A stretch of DNA of 64,000 nucleotides from an uncultured Pelagibacteraceae bacterium (GCA_902636075.1 CACPQM010000002.1:107432-171431), one strand, 5' to 3'; counted from the stretch's first letter, positions 37,578 to 46,073 are shown. Numbers and translations: made by a program. The notes: generated by a model not told the origin, from the letters alone.

Positions 37578-38786
37578 TTACTGCTGTTTTTGCCTTTTTT
37601 TTGAAACAAGCTGAGTTAGAGAATCTACCATTAAGTCTGAGGCCTTAAATATTTCATTTGCTTTAAACTCATGAGACATGTTTTTTTCCTCATTTGTCTT
37701 ATCTTCTATTATTATTCCTTTATCAGGCGAATTATCCTTTATATATATTAAAATTAACCATTCATCTTCCGTTGACTCGTCCCATTTAATAAATATTTCT
37801 CCTGTCTCAAACCTTTTATCTATACATCTGAATATAGACATGTGTCGTGTAATATATCTTTTATTCAACTGAAAAACTAAACTATTGGCACTTCTATAAA
37901 AACTTTCTAAAGCAAACTCAATTTTTTGTCTTGCTAAATTATACTCTCTCTCTTTTTGAAGGAGTGCCAATCTATCGTCAGCTTCATCTGTCTTAACACC
38001 AAGAGCTTCAACTCTCTCTCTAATTTTTTGGTCTCTTATAAGTCTATATTTATTTTTTAAATTCTCTATTCTTTGTTGTAATTCTCCGTAGTCCTCCCTT
38101 TTTTCTCTTAAAGAGATTTTCTCAAGTTTTTCTAATTCTTTTACTTCTCTAATTCTAAATCTTTCGATTTGTTTTTGTATTCTTAGTTCTCGTAAAAATT
38201 TTTTTTGTCTTTCTGATTGTTCTTTTCTTAAAAGTGCCTGTTCTTTTCTCAAAAATAATTTTAGATCTTTGGCTCTTAATTTTTCTAATCTTTCTTCATC
38301 CTTTAGTTGCTGCTCTTTTAATTTTAATTGTCTTTCCTCTTGTAAGATTTTTTGTTTTTTTATTTTTTCTTTTTCTTTATCTTTTTTTTCTATTTCTATT
38401 ATTTTTAATCTTCTTTTTTCGTCTTTTCTTTGTGATTTAAATTCATTTATTTTTCCATCTATAGAGTTAAAAAATTTAGAGATGCCCCTATCAATTGCAA
38501 AAATGTCAAATTTGACATTGACATTTAATTTTGATTTTAAATTTTCTTCTACTCTTACTGATTTAGTAATTAAATTATTTTTTATTTTTTTTTTAAGAAC
38601 TAGCTTTTTATTAATATTTTTTTTATTTTTGGTTTTAGGAATTTTCTTTTTCTTCTTTACTTTTTTCTTTATATTTGAGGCAAATTTACTAGCTTTCTTT
38701 GTCTTTTTTATTTTTTTTTTAGTTTTGAAGGGAACTTTGCTAATTTTTTTTTTTTTATTACCCTTTTTTTTTTTATTTTTTTTCAT
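37578..38786 (-). CDS. Lys-rich coiled-coil protein of unknown function
   Basis: 402 aa. Three parts: residues 1-70 are a poly-basic tail (38 of 70 are Lys); about 90-290 are a charged, heptad-like K/E/R-rich helix (LKEQQLKDEERLEKLRAKDL style); about 295-380 are a small globular domain with an aromatic/hydrophobic core (SFYRSANSLVFQLNKRYI, GEIFIKWDESTEDEWLILIYI), ending KKRQKQQ. The final domain argues for a real gene rather than an A-rich artefact. The tail would bind nucleic acid or anionic surfaces, but no known family is recognised. Convergent with the regulator gene, 8 bp apart. Confidence 0.85.
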   Translation of the reverse strand: MKKNKKKKGNKKKKISKVPFKTKKKIKKTKKASKFASNIKKKVKKKKKIPKTKNKKNINKKLVLKKKIKNNLITKSVRVEENLKSKLNVNVKFDIFAIDRGISKFFNSIDGKINEFKSQRKDEKRRLKIIEIEKKDKEKEKIKKQKILQEERQLKLKEQQLKDEERLEKLRAKDLKLFLRKEQALLRKEQSERQKKFLRELRIQKQIERFRIREVKELEKLEKISLREKREDYGELQQRIENLKNKYRLIRDQKIRERVEALGVKTDEADDRLALLQKEREYNLARQKIEFALESFYRSANSLVFQLNKRYITRHMSIFRCIDKRFETGEIFIKWDESTEDEWLILIYIKDNSPDKGIIIEDKTNEEKNMSHEFKANEIFKASDLMVDSLTQLVSKKRQKQQ

Positions 38787-38817
38787 TATTACTGTTTAAT
38801 CATTTATCAGTAATATT

Positions 38818-40005
38818 TTAATAAATATAGTCCCGAGTATTAGGTACAGATATATTATCCTTTGATAACTGAAATTGAAATACAACCTGGTCGCCCCATT
38901 TAAATGCCATTTCGCAACTAGCTAGGTAAAATTCCCACATTCTAAAAAATTTTTCGTCAAACATCCCTAAAACAGTGTCTTTTTTGGATAAAAATCTTTC
39001 TTTCCAATTTCTAAGTGTATGTGCGTAGTGCATTCTTAGAACCTCAACGTCAGACACAATCAGACCTGAATTTTCAATTGGTTTAGCAACTTCACTTAAA
39101 CTTGGTGTGTAACCGCCTGGAAAAATGTACTTTGTAATCCATGGTTGTGGGTCTCTTGGTGGCATTGATGAACCAATAGTGTGAATTAAAGCAATTCCTT
39201 TTTCGTTCAAAAGTTTATAAACAGTATTAAAATATGTTTTATAAAATTTTCTTCCTACATGCTCAAACATTCCAACGCTTACTATTCTGTCAAATTTTTC
39301 ATTTAGCTGCCTATAATCAACAAGTTTAAAATCTACCTGATTAGACAAATTCATCTCTTTTGCCTTATTCTTACTATACTCAAATTGATTTTCTGACAGT
39401 GTTATGCCTGTAACACTTGCCTTTGTCTCCTTGGCAATTTCTAATGCTAATGTGCCCCATCCTGAACCAATATCTAAAACTTTTTGATTAGGCTGAATAT
39501 TTAATTTTTTTATAATATGATGAATTTTATTATTTTGAGCTTGCTCTAGTGTGTCATTATCATTTTTAAAATAAGCACAAGAATATTGTCTATTCTCATC
39601 TAAAAATAAATCATAAAGTTTTTCAGATATATCATAATGATGGGCTACGTTTTCTTTTGATTTTACGATTTTATTAAAATTTGTAAGATATCTGAAAGTT
39701 CCTTTTATTTTTTTTATTACCGCGCCATAAAAATTTATGTCTCCTCTACCTATATTTTTGAAAGCTAAGTCTAAAAATTCTGTAAGTGTTCCATTCTGTA
39801 TCACTAATGATCCATCCATATAAGCTTCTCCAAAATATAGATCTGGGTTTATTAATAATTTTTGCATTAATTTTTGATCAAGCAATTTAATTATTATTGG
39901 TTTATCTTTTTTAGGATTTCCAATTACATATTTTTTTGAATTGGAGTCTATTAGTTCAAAACCGTCTTCTTTAAACAAATCATTTAAAAAACTTATTAAA
40001 CTCAT
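38818..40005 (-). CDS. cfa: Cyclopropane-fatty-acyl-phospholipid synthase
   Basis: SAM-dependent methyltransferase that methylates unsaturated phospholipid acyl chains. 395 aa. Motif I VLDIGSGWGTLALEIA, KATGITLSENQ-like loop (SVTGITLSENQFEYSK), and DYRQLNEKFDRIVSVGMFEHVG are all CFA signatures; the N-terminal lipid-recognition part LYFGEAYMDGSL is present too. The dapA-like gene lies 1 bp upstream of it. A membrane-modifying enzyme in a cold ocean organism is sensible, but induction is unknown. Confidence 0.94.
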   Translation of the reverse strand: MSLISFLNDLFKEDGFELIDSNSKKYVIGNPKKDKPIIIKLLDQKLMQKLLINPDLYFGEAYMDGSLVIQNGTLTEFLDLAFKNIGRGDINFYGAVIKKIKGTFRYLTNFNKIVKSKENVAHHYDISEKLYDLFLDENRQYSCAYFKNDNDTLEQAQNNKIHHIIKKLNIQPNQKVLDIGSGWGTLALEIAKETKASVTGITLSENQFEYSKNKAKEMNLSNQVDFKLVDYRQLNEKFDRIVSVGMFEHVGRKFYKTYFNTVYKLLNEKGIALIHTIGSSMPPRDPQPWITKYIFPGGYTPSLSEVAKPIENSGLIVSDVEVLRMHYAHTLRNWKERFLSKKDTVLGMFDEKFFRMWEFYLASCEMAFKWGDQVVFQFQLSKDNISVPNTRDYIY

Positions 40006-40006
40006 T

Positions 40007-40891
40007 TTATGCTGCTTTTAAATTTGCTATTTCAAATTCTAAATTTCCTAAACTTGTTAATATCTCTTTTTTTTGATTAGTATCTAAGAGCTTTAAAGGT
40101 GGTAACAAATTTTCAAATATTTTATTTTTTTCTGACATAACTGTGTGCAAACCAGATATTAAATTATATTTTTCAAAACATCCTCTTACATCACATAATT
40201 TTTTGTTTGAAGATAAATCTGAATTATTTTTAAAGCCATCGTAAACTTCTCTAGCCAAATTTCCAGTGATATTGGTAGTAGCTGTTATTATTCCATCACA
40301 CCCTAGTTCTAACCCTTTTAATAACTTTGACTCAGAACCAGGAAGTATAGAAAAATTTTTAATTTTTAAAGTCTCAAATAAATTATAAGAACTATCCTTT
40401 ACACCAACAATTTGATCTGGAAATTTTTTAACTAAGGTTTGAACACATTCCATACTAAACTTATAACCTGAAAGTTTTTCAAAATTATATAAAATAATTT
40501 TACAATCATTTACTTCTTCAATTATTTTTGAATAAAAATTTATAACATCACTGTCATCATATTTATAATATGCAGGTGGCATTATAAGAAATGTATTAAA
40601 ATTCATAGACTTAGAAATTTTTATTAAATTAATGTTATCTGCAAGTGAGTTTAAGCCTGTTCCTATTATAAATTTGTCTTTATATTTACTATTTGGTAAC
40701 TGATTAATTAATTGTATTTTTTCGCTCAGAGAAATTAATTGTGACTGACCTGTACTACCAAAAAAAACTACACCATGACAACCCATGTCTATAACGTTTT
40801 CTGCATGCTTAATCGTATTATCTATATCAAGAGAAAGATCATTTTTTAATATTGATAAAGAAGCAGCAAAAATACCTTTTAATTCAATCAT
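40007..40891 (-). CDS. Dihydrodipicolinate synthase-family lyase/aldolase
   Basis: 294-aa class I aldolase of the DapA/NanA/KdgD superfamily. Schiff-base Lys165 (IVGVKDSS) and Tyr135 (IILYNFEK) are aligned. The substrate loop is GSTGQS instead of GTTGES, and the YNxP motif is replaced by YNFEKL, so it is probably not the lysine-pathway DapA but a keto-acid or sugar-acid lyase. Substrate unknown. It precedes cfa by 1 bp on the same strand. Confidence 0.85.
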   Translation of the reverse strand: MIELKGIFAASLSILKNDLSLDIDNTIKHAENVIDMGCHGVVFFGSTGQSQLISLSEKIQLINQLPNSKYKDKFIIGTGLNSLADNINLIKISKSMNFNTFLIMPPAYYKYDDSDVINFYSKIIEEVNDCKIILYNFEKLSGYKFSMECVQTLVKKFPDQIVGVKDSSYNLFETLKIKNFSILPGSESKLLKGLELGCDGIITATTNITGNLAREVYDGFKNNSDLSSNKKLCDVRGCFEKYNLISGLHTVMSEKNKIFENLLPPLKLLDTNQKKEILTSLGNLEFEIANLKAA

Positions 40892-40945
40892 AATATAAAA
40901 TTAATATAATATAAAATTTAGTAAAGTATTAATATCCCTTAAGAT

Positions 40946-41452
40946 TTATATACTCTTGATTACTATTTCTTTAGCTTCATTGACAATTGAAGCTAGTCTA
41001 TTTAACTCTGGGCTGACATCAGGATGAATTTTTTTCATAATTTTTTTATATGAGTTTAAGATTTCACTTTTTGAATATTTTTTTTTGGGATCTAAATTTA
41101 AAATTTTATATGCTTCATCTAAATTCATATTTTGTTGGGTGTTTTTCTGATTAAAATTATTAAAATTGAATCTTCCAGAGTTTCTAAGAACTCTGAACAA
41201 ACCCCAAAGTCTTAGTAATTGGAAAAGTGAAATTCCTGCTTTAGTTTTTATTAGCGGCAAAATAGCTAAGACAAATGGTAATGAAAAAATATATCTACCA
41301 GCGTACAACATTAAAAAAGCTAACAAAATTGAAGATAAAATTATGACTAATCTTATTATTTTTGAAATTCTTTTCGCAGAGGTCTTGGCAAACCACGTCA
41401 AAAGAACATAAACTATTATAAAAATTATAACTGTTATAAAAAAAATATTCAT
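40946..41452 (-). CDS. Membrane-anchored J-domain protein
   Basis: 168 aa: two or three hydrophobic helices in the first ~70 residues (about 2-20, 33-50, 54-68) and a C-terminal J domain (about 109-168) with HPD at 143-145 (KKIHPDVSPEL). The arrangement resembles mitochondrial Tim14/Pam18-type proteins, which alphaproteobacteria share. It would localise DnaK to the membrane. Starts of this gene and oligopeptidase B are only 18 bp apart on opposite strands. Confidence 0.86.
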   Translation of the reverse strand: MNIFFITVIIFIIVYVLLTWFAKTSAKRISKIIRLVIILSSILLAFLMLYAGRYIFSLPFVLAILPLIKTKAGISLFQLLRLWGLFRVLRNSGRFNFNNFNQKNTQQNMNLDEAYKILNLDPKKKYSKSEILNSYKKIMKKIHPDVSPELNRLASIVNEAKEIVIKSI

Positions 41453-41470
41453 ATATTAATAATTTTCTAA

Positions 41471-43546
41471 ATGAAAATACCACAACTTGAAAAGAAACCT
41501 GAAATAAAATCTTGTCACAACACAACTTGGGAAGATAACTATAGTTGGATTCATCAACCAAATATACTTGATGTTTTAAAAGATAGCTCAAAATTATTAC
41601 CAGAAGTTAGAAAGTATTTAGAAAAAGAGAATGATTACTTTGAATATCAAATGAATGATACCAAGGAAATTAGAAATAAAATTTTTAATGAAATTAAAGG
41701 TAGAATTAAACTAGACGATGAGTCTTTACCCTACAAAGATAAAAATTTCGAATATTGGACCAAAACCACAACAAAAGGTAACTACTCGATAAAATTAAGA
41801 AGAAAAATTGGAGAAGAAAAAGTTGAAGAAATATGGAATGGAGATCTTGAAAAAGAAAAACTAAATACAGAATATTTTGGTTTAGGAGATCTTGAGGTAA
41901 GTTTTGATGATAAATTTCTAGGATACTCTTTAGATTTAAAAGGTTCTGAATATTATACAATTTATATAAGAGATATAAAATCAGGTAAATTAGTTACAGA
42001 AAAAATTGAGGAAACGAGTGGAAGTATTGAATTTAGTTTAGATGATAAATTTATATTTTATTCTAAATTAGACGAACATCATAGACCGAGAACAATATAC
42101 AGACATAAAATTGGCACTCCTATAAAAGAAGATAAGTTGATATTTGAGGAAAAAAGTGAAGCTTTTACAGTAGGTATAGGTTTAAGTTCAGATGAAAAAT
42201 ATTTTATGATTACAAGTTCTGATCATAATACATCAGAACAATATTACTTTAAAATTGATGAAAATAATCCAAATCCTAAATTAATCCAAAAGAGAAAAAG
42301 AGGTATAATTTACTCTGTAAACTCCTGGGATGGATATTTTTACAAACATACCAATGAAAATGCTGAAGATTTTAAAATTGATAGATGTAATGATTTAGTT
42401 GAACAAAACTGGGAACCATTCGTTAAGGCAAAAGATGAAGTATTGATTGGTGGTTTAGTATTTTTAAATCATTGGATAATTAGATCTGAAACCTCAAATG
42501 CCTTAGGAAAAATAATTTTGAGAAATCCCAAAACAAACGAAGAGGAAGAGATAGTTTTTAGCGATGAGAAAGTAATAGTTCCAAGTATATCTTTAATTCA
42601 AAAAGATAAAGATACTGATAATGTTTATTTGTCATATTCATCTCCTAAAACTCCAGGAAGGACTTTTTTATATAATTTAAAATCAAAAGAAAAAAAACTT
42701 GTTAAAGAACAAGAAATTCCATCTGGACATAATTCCGATGATTATATTGTTGAACGAATTGAGTGCCCGTCTCATGATGGACGAATGGTACCAATAACTA
42801 TAACAAGACATAAAGATACACTTCTGGATGGTTCGTCAAATATTTTATTATATGGTTATGGTTCTTATGGGAATTCAATGTCTCCTGGGTTTTCATCCAC
42901 ACGATTAAGCTTAATTAATAGAAATATAATTTGGGTTACAGCACATATAAGAGGGGGAATGGAAAGAGGAATGAAATGGTGGAAGGAAGGAAAACTTTTA
43001 AACAAAAAAAATACATTTGAAGATTATATTGCTGTTGGAAAATTCTTGATTGAAAAAAAATATACCTCTAAAGGAAAAATTATAGGAATGGGTGGTTCAG
43101 CAGGTGGGTTGTTGATGGGGGCAGTTGTAAATGAAGTGCCTGAGCTATTTTTAGGGTTAATAATGGCTGTGCCTTTTGTTGACTCTTTGACTACTAACCT
43201 CGACCATTCTCTACCATTAACAATTGGAGAATTTGATGAATTTGGAAATGCTAAAGATAATAAAGATCATTTTGACTATATTTACTCATACGCTCCTTAC
43301 AACAATATTAAAAAAATGGATTATCCAAATATTTTAATTACTACTAGCCTTAGTGACAATAGAGTTCTGTTTGATGAGCCTGTAAAATTCACTGCAAAAC
43401 TAAGAGACTATAAAACAGATAATAATTTATTATTATTAAAAACTGAAATGAATGCTGGTCATGGAGGAAAATCTGGTAGAGATGGTGCTATTGAGGAAAT
43501 AGCTCTTGATTATGCTTTTGCTTTAAAAATTGCAAAAAAAATTTAA
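41471..43546 (+). CDS. ptrB: Oligopeptidase B (S9A serine peptidase)
   Basis: Cytosolic trypsin-like oligopeptidase cleaving after Arg/Lys in short peptides. 691 aa: an N-terminal beta-propeller (through about residue 410) and a C-terminal alpha/beta hydrolase domain. The catalytic triad is Ser543 in GMGGSAGG, Asp629 in SLSDNRV and His664 in NAGHGGKSG. The conserved YGYGSYG and HIRGGMERGMKWWKEGK loops also fit. Oligopeptide degradation would recycle amino acids; no transporter lies beside it. Confidence 0.96.
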   Translation: MKIPQLEKKPEIKSCHNTTWEDNYSWIHQPNILDVLKDSSKLLPEVRKYLEKENDYFEYQMNDTKEIRNKIFNEIKGRIKLDDESLPYKDKNFEYWTKTTTKGNYSIKLRRKIGEEKVEEIWNGDLEKEKLNTEYFGLGDLEVSFDDKFLGYSLDLKGSEYYTIYIRDIKSGKLVTEKIEETSGSIEFSLDDKFIFYSKLDEHHRPRTIYRHKIGTPIKEDKLIFEEKSEAFTVGIGLSSDEKYFMITSSDHNTSEQYYFKIDENNPNPKLIQKRKRGIIYSVNSWDGYFYKHTNENAEDFKIDRCNDLVEQNWEPFVKAKDEVLIGGLVFLNHWIIRSETSNALGKIILRNPKTNEEEEIVFSDEKVIVPSISLIQKDKDTDNVYLSYSSPKTPGRTFLYNLKSKEKKLVKEQEIPSGHNSDDYIVERIECPSHDGRMVPITITRHKDTLLDGSSNILLYGYGSYGNSMSPGFSSTRLSLINRNIIWVTAHIRGGMERGMKWWKEGKLLNKKNTFEDYIAVGKFLIEKKYTSKGKIIGMGGSAGGLLMGAVVNEVPELFLGLIMAVPFVDSLTTNLDHSLPLTIGEFDEFGNAKDNKDHFDYIYSYAPYNNIKKMDYPNILITTSLSDNRVLFDEPVKFTAKLRDYKTDNNLLLLKTEMNAGHGGKSGRDGAIEEIALDYAFALKIAKKI

Positions 43547-43556
43547 ATAATCTTGT

Positions 43557-43586
43557 ATTGAAATTTTATAATTAGTCACCATATAA
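43557..43586 (+). promoter_or_regulatory. RpoH-like promoter of hsp20
   Basis: ATTGAAA (43557-43563), 16-bp spacer, CATATAA (43580-43586). Alternative reading as CACCATAT at 43577-43584 (7/8 to E. coli sigma-32 CCCCATNT), 14 bp after ATTGAA. Transcription would begin near 43592, the first base of the leader hairpin. A similar promoter is seen at groES, supporting a common heat-shock regulon. Confidence 0.5.
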
Positions 43587-43591
43587 ACAAT

Positions 43592-43642
43592 GTAGGTCGC
43601 CTAATGGGGCTTACATAAACTAACTTGCTTAACAAAAGGAGT
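43592..43642 (+). promoter_or_regulatory. ROSE-like RNA thermometer in the hsp20 leader
   Basis: Two consecutive RNA hairpins. Hairpin 1 (43592-43614): GTAGGTC/GCC pairs with GGGGCTTAC, nine base pairs with a single bulged G and TAAT loop. Hairpin 2 (43623-43642): ACTT-G-CTT pairs with AAGGAGT around an AACAA loop, with G43627 bulged; the Shine-Dalgarno AAGGAG (43636-43641) is buried. The exact UUGCU (43625-43629) opposite AGGA (43637-43640) is the signature of ROSE thermometers of alphaproteobacterial hsp20 genes. Heating would melt this weak helix and allow translation. Base pairing is seen in the sequence; thermometer function is inferred. Confidence 0.72.
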
Positions 43643-43646
43643 AAAT

Positions 43647-44093
43647 ATGACAAGTAAGGATCTATCTATCTTTAACTCACTAAGACCTTTTTCTATTGGT
43701 TTCGATGATATGTTTGACCAATTTGAAAGTATGCTTGGTAATGGTGGCATGACAATGCAATCAAATTATCCGCCATATAATATAAGAAAAACTGGTAAAG
43801 ACAATTATTCTATTGAAGTTGCGTTAGCTGGTTTTAATAAAAAAGATGTCGAGGTTGAGTTTGAAGATAATATATTAACTGTAAGAACTAAACAGCTTAA
43901 TAAGTCTGAAGATCAAAATGTAGACGGTGAAATAATTCACAAAGGCATATCACAAAGACAATTCGCAAGATCTTTTACTATTGCAGATGATGTAAAAGTA
44001 AATGGAGCTGAACTTAAGGATGGTCTTTTAACAATTGCTTGTGAAAGAATTTTACCAGATCATAAGAAAAAAAGACTTATTGATATTAAGTAA
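43647..44093 (+). CDS. Small heat-shock protein (Hsp20/IbpA type)
   Basis: ATP-independent holdase binding denatured proteins. 148 aa. The alpha-crystallin domain spans about 35-130; it includes YPPYNIRKTGKDNYSIEVALAGF and the GELKDGLLTIA-like motif seen here as GAELKDGLLTIACERI. The LRPFSIGFDDMFDQFES N-terminus is typical of IbpA relatives. C-terminus lacks an obvious IXI tail (ends KKRLIDIK, with I-D-I). Leader holds a ROSE-like thermometer and RpoH-like promoter; a UUCG hairpin follows (44109-44130). Confidence 0.95.
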   Translation: MTSKDLSIFNSLRPFSIGFDDMFDQFESMLGNGGMTMQSNYPPYNIRKTGKDNYSIEVALAGFNKKDVEVEFEDNILTVRTKQLNKSEDQNVDGEIIHKGISQRQFARSFTIADDVKVNGAELKDGLLTIACERILPDHKKKRLIDIK

Positions 44094-44108
44094 TAAATTT
44101 AAACCTTG

Positions 44109-44130
44109 CTTGTGGGGTTCGCCCCACAAG
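44109..44130. terminator. UUCG-capped hairpin between convergent genes
   Basis: Perfect 9-bp stem CTTGTGGGG / CCCCACAAG with a stable TTCG tetraloop (44118-44121), just after hsp20 and just before the stop of the convergent lipoprotein. The U-tract is short on both sides (TTTAAA), so it may terminate weakly or act as a transcript end protector for both strands. Confidence 0.75.
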
Positions 44131-44131
44131 T

Positions 44132-44434
44132 TTAAAAACATCCACTAGAACTGAAAGCAATTATAGTTCCACTAGCGTTAACTTCAAATCTTCTTTCACA
44201 CGGTACACCGTATTTTTTTGTTTTATAAATTAACACTTCATTGCCAATATCATTGATCATATCTTCGCTAGGGGCCCCTAATTCTAATTTCATTTTATTA
44301 ACTTCTCCACCGACAAATAATCCATATTTTTGATTTTCCTTTTCTACAACCTCATCGGTTTTTTTTTGAATAGTTTGGCAGCCTGCAGTAAAAAAAAGAA
44401 TTGATATTAATATGATAGCTAATTTGTTTTTCAT
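44132..44434 (-). CDS. Small lipoprotein
   Basis: 100 aa. Signal with lipobox FTAGC (lipidated Cys at residue 19), then a polar stretch and a small C-terminal domain containing KMKLELGAPSEDMIND, reminiscent of SmpA/BamE-type lipoproteins in spacing, but not clearly one. Two Cys (CERRF... SSSGCF) in the C-terminal part could form a disulfide. Divergent from the BMP-type ABC transporter. Function unknown. Confidence 0.75.
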   Translation of the reverse strand: MKNKLAIILISILFFTAGCQTIQKKTDEVVEKENQKYGLFVGGEVNKMKLELGAPSEDMINDIGNEVLIYKTKKYGVPCERRFEVNASGTIIAFSSSGCF

Positions 44435-44517
44435 TATTCTATTATAATACTGAAATGTGACAAAAGATTAACTTAAAAGTTGAAAAAAAAATAAGTTTTC
44501 CATCAAAATAAGTTAAA

Positions 44518-44558
44518 TATAATGTATTTTTATTACTTAATTCTTTATTTTTATTACT
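44518..44558 (+). promoter_or_regulatory. -10 box and 13-bp direct repeat upstream of the nucleoside ABC transporter
   Basis: A TATAAT -10 box (44518-44523) is followed by TATTTTTATTACT twice (44525-44537 and 44546-44558), repeats 21 bp apart, i.e. about two helical turns, which would place a regulator on one face of DNA just at and after the start site. AT-rich sequence makes chance repeats more likely. No Shine-Dalgarno precedes the ATG at 44574. Confidence 0.35.
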
Positions 44559-44573
44559 ATCAAACCGATTCTA

Positions 44574-46073
44574 ATGAATACAAAACTCAAAGTATCAGAA
44601 ATTTCAAAAATTTACCCAGGATGTATTGCAAACGACAAAGTATCATTGGAATTTGGAAGTGGGAAAATCTATGCTTTATTGGGAGAAAATGGTGCTGGCA
44701 AGTCTACGCTAGTTAAAATCTTGTCTGGAGTAGTAAAGCCTGATGAGGGTGAAGTTTTTTTAAATGATGAAAGCATTAAACTTAACTCTCCCCTAGATGC
44801 CAAAAAAAATAATATTGGAATGGTTTTTCAACATTTCAATCTCTTCGAGACTTTATCTGTATTTGAAAATTTGAGTATCGATAGTAACAAAAAGGATGAA
44901 GAACTAAGAGCCTTAGTCAACGATATATTAAAAAAGTACAATTTTAAAATTGATCTAGATATTCCGGTTCTAAATTTATCAGCAGGTCAAAAACAAAAAG
45001 TAGAAATTATAAGGTGTTTAATTAGAAATCCAAAAGTGTTGATTATGGATGAACCTACATCAGTTTTAACTGAACAAGAAACTGATGATTTATTTATTTC
45101 TTTAAAACAATTTTCTAAAGATGGAATTTTAATTATTTATATAACTCACAAATTAAAAGAAGTTTTGTCACTTTGTGATGAGGTAGCCGTAATGAGAAAA
45201 GGCAAAGTAGTTTCGGTTAGTAATACAATTGATGAAAAAATTGAGAGTTTAGCTAATAAAATGGTAGGTGAAAATTTAAATACGATTAAAAAAAAAATTA
45301 ATAATTTTAAAAAGAGCGAGGAAATTTTAAAAATCTCAAATTTAAATTTTACAAGTGACGACCCATATGAAACAAATTTAAATAATTTAAACCTTTCTTT
45401 AAAAAAAGGAGAGTGTTTAGGTATAGCTGGGATTTCAGGAAATGGACAAAATGAATTATTTCAAATACTGAGTGGAGAAATAATTACCGAAGGTACTTCT
45501 ATAATGTTTAGAAATAAAGAAATTGGTAAGTTGAATCCTAAAGAAAGAAGAGAATACCTTATGGCTTTTTCACCTGAAGATCGAATCTCTCAAGCTGCAG
45601 TCCCTGAGTTAAAGATATATGAAAATGTTGCATTAAACAATTTTAAATCATCAAACTTTTTTGAAAAAGGTTTAGTGAATGAAAAAAAAATAAAAGAACA
45701 CTCCAAAAAGATACTTTCTAATTTTTCTGTTAATACAGACAATGTTGAATTAAAAAGTCAATTTTTATCTGGCGGAAATCTTCAAAAATTAATTATTGGA
45801 AGAGAATTAATTACTTCGCCTGAATTGTTGGTATGTTTTAACCCCACATGGGGTCTTGATGTTGGTGCAATCAACTATATTCATGAAACATTAATTCAAA
45901 TTAATGAACAAGGAAAATCATCAATATTAATTTCTACTGATAACGATGAACTATTAAAATTAAGTGACCGTATTTGTGTAATTTATAAAGGTAAACTATC
46001 TAAAATAATGAATGCAGATACTGTTTCGGCTGAAAAATTAGGAATTTTGATGGGAGGAGGTTCAATTGATTAA
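44574..46073 (+). CDS. BMP-type ABC transporter, fused ATP-binding protein
   Basis: 499 aa with two nucleotide-binding domains. First Walker A GENGAGKST and signature LSAGQKQKVE are intact; the second domain has a degenerate P-loop GISGNGQNE, and LSGGNLQKLIIGRE. Such duplex ATPases power carbohydrate/nucleoside importers of the YufOPQ/RbsA type. With the permeases and the BMP substrate-binding protein downstream it makes a complete importer, probably for nucleosides. Ends coupled to the first permease. Confidence 0.92.
   Translation: MNTKLKVSEISKIYPGCIANDKVSLEFGSGKIYALLGENGAGKSTLVKILSGVVKPDEGEVFLNDESIKLNSPLDAKKNNIGMVFQHFNLFETLSVFENLSIDSNKKDEELRALVNDILKKYNFKIDLDIPVLNLSAGQKQKVEIIRCLIRNPKVLIMDEPTSVLTEQETDDLFISLKQFSKDGILIIYITHKLKEVLSLCDEVAVMRKGKVVSVSNTIDEKIESLANKMVGENLNTIKKKINNFKKSEEILKISNLNFTSDDPYETNLNNLNLSLKKGECLGIAGISGNGQNELFQILSGEIITEGTSIMFRNKEIGKLNPKERREYLMAFSPEDRISQAAVPELKIYENVALNNFKSSNFFEKGLVNEKKIKEHSKKILSNFSVNTDNVELKSQFLSGGNLQKLIIGRELITSPELLVCFNPTWGLDVGAINYIHETLIQINEQGKSSILISTDNDELLKLSDRICVIYKGKLSKIMNADTVSAEKLGILMGGGSID

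Noticed and set aside
38269..38799. Phe/Ser-rich 176-codon plus-strand ORF
   Set aside because: It is the antisense of the Lys/Glu-rich coiled-coil gene; its Phe/Leu/Ser composition is what AAA/AAG/GAA codons give on the other strand.
43587..43622. tRNA-like fragment (GGTCGCC) before hsp20
   Set aside because: No acceptor stem, anticodon arm or T-loop follows; it is one arm of the short leader hairpin.
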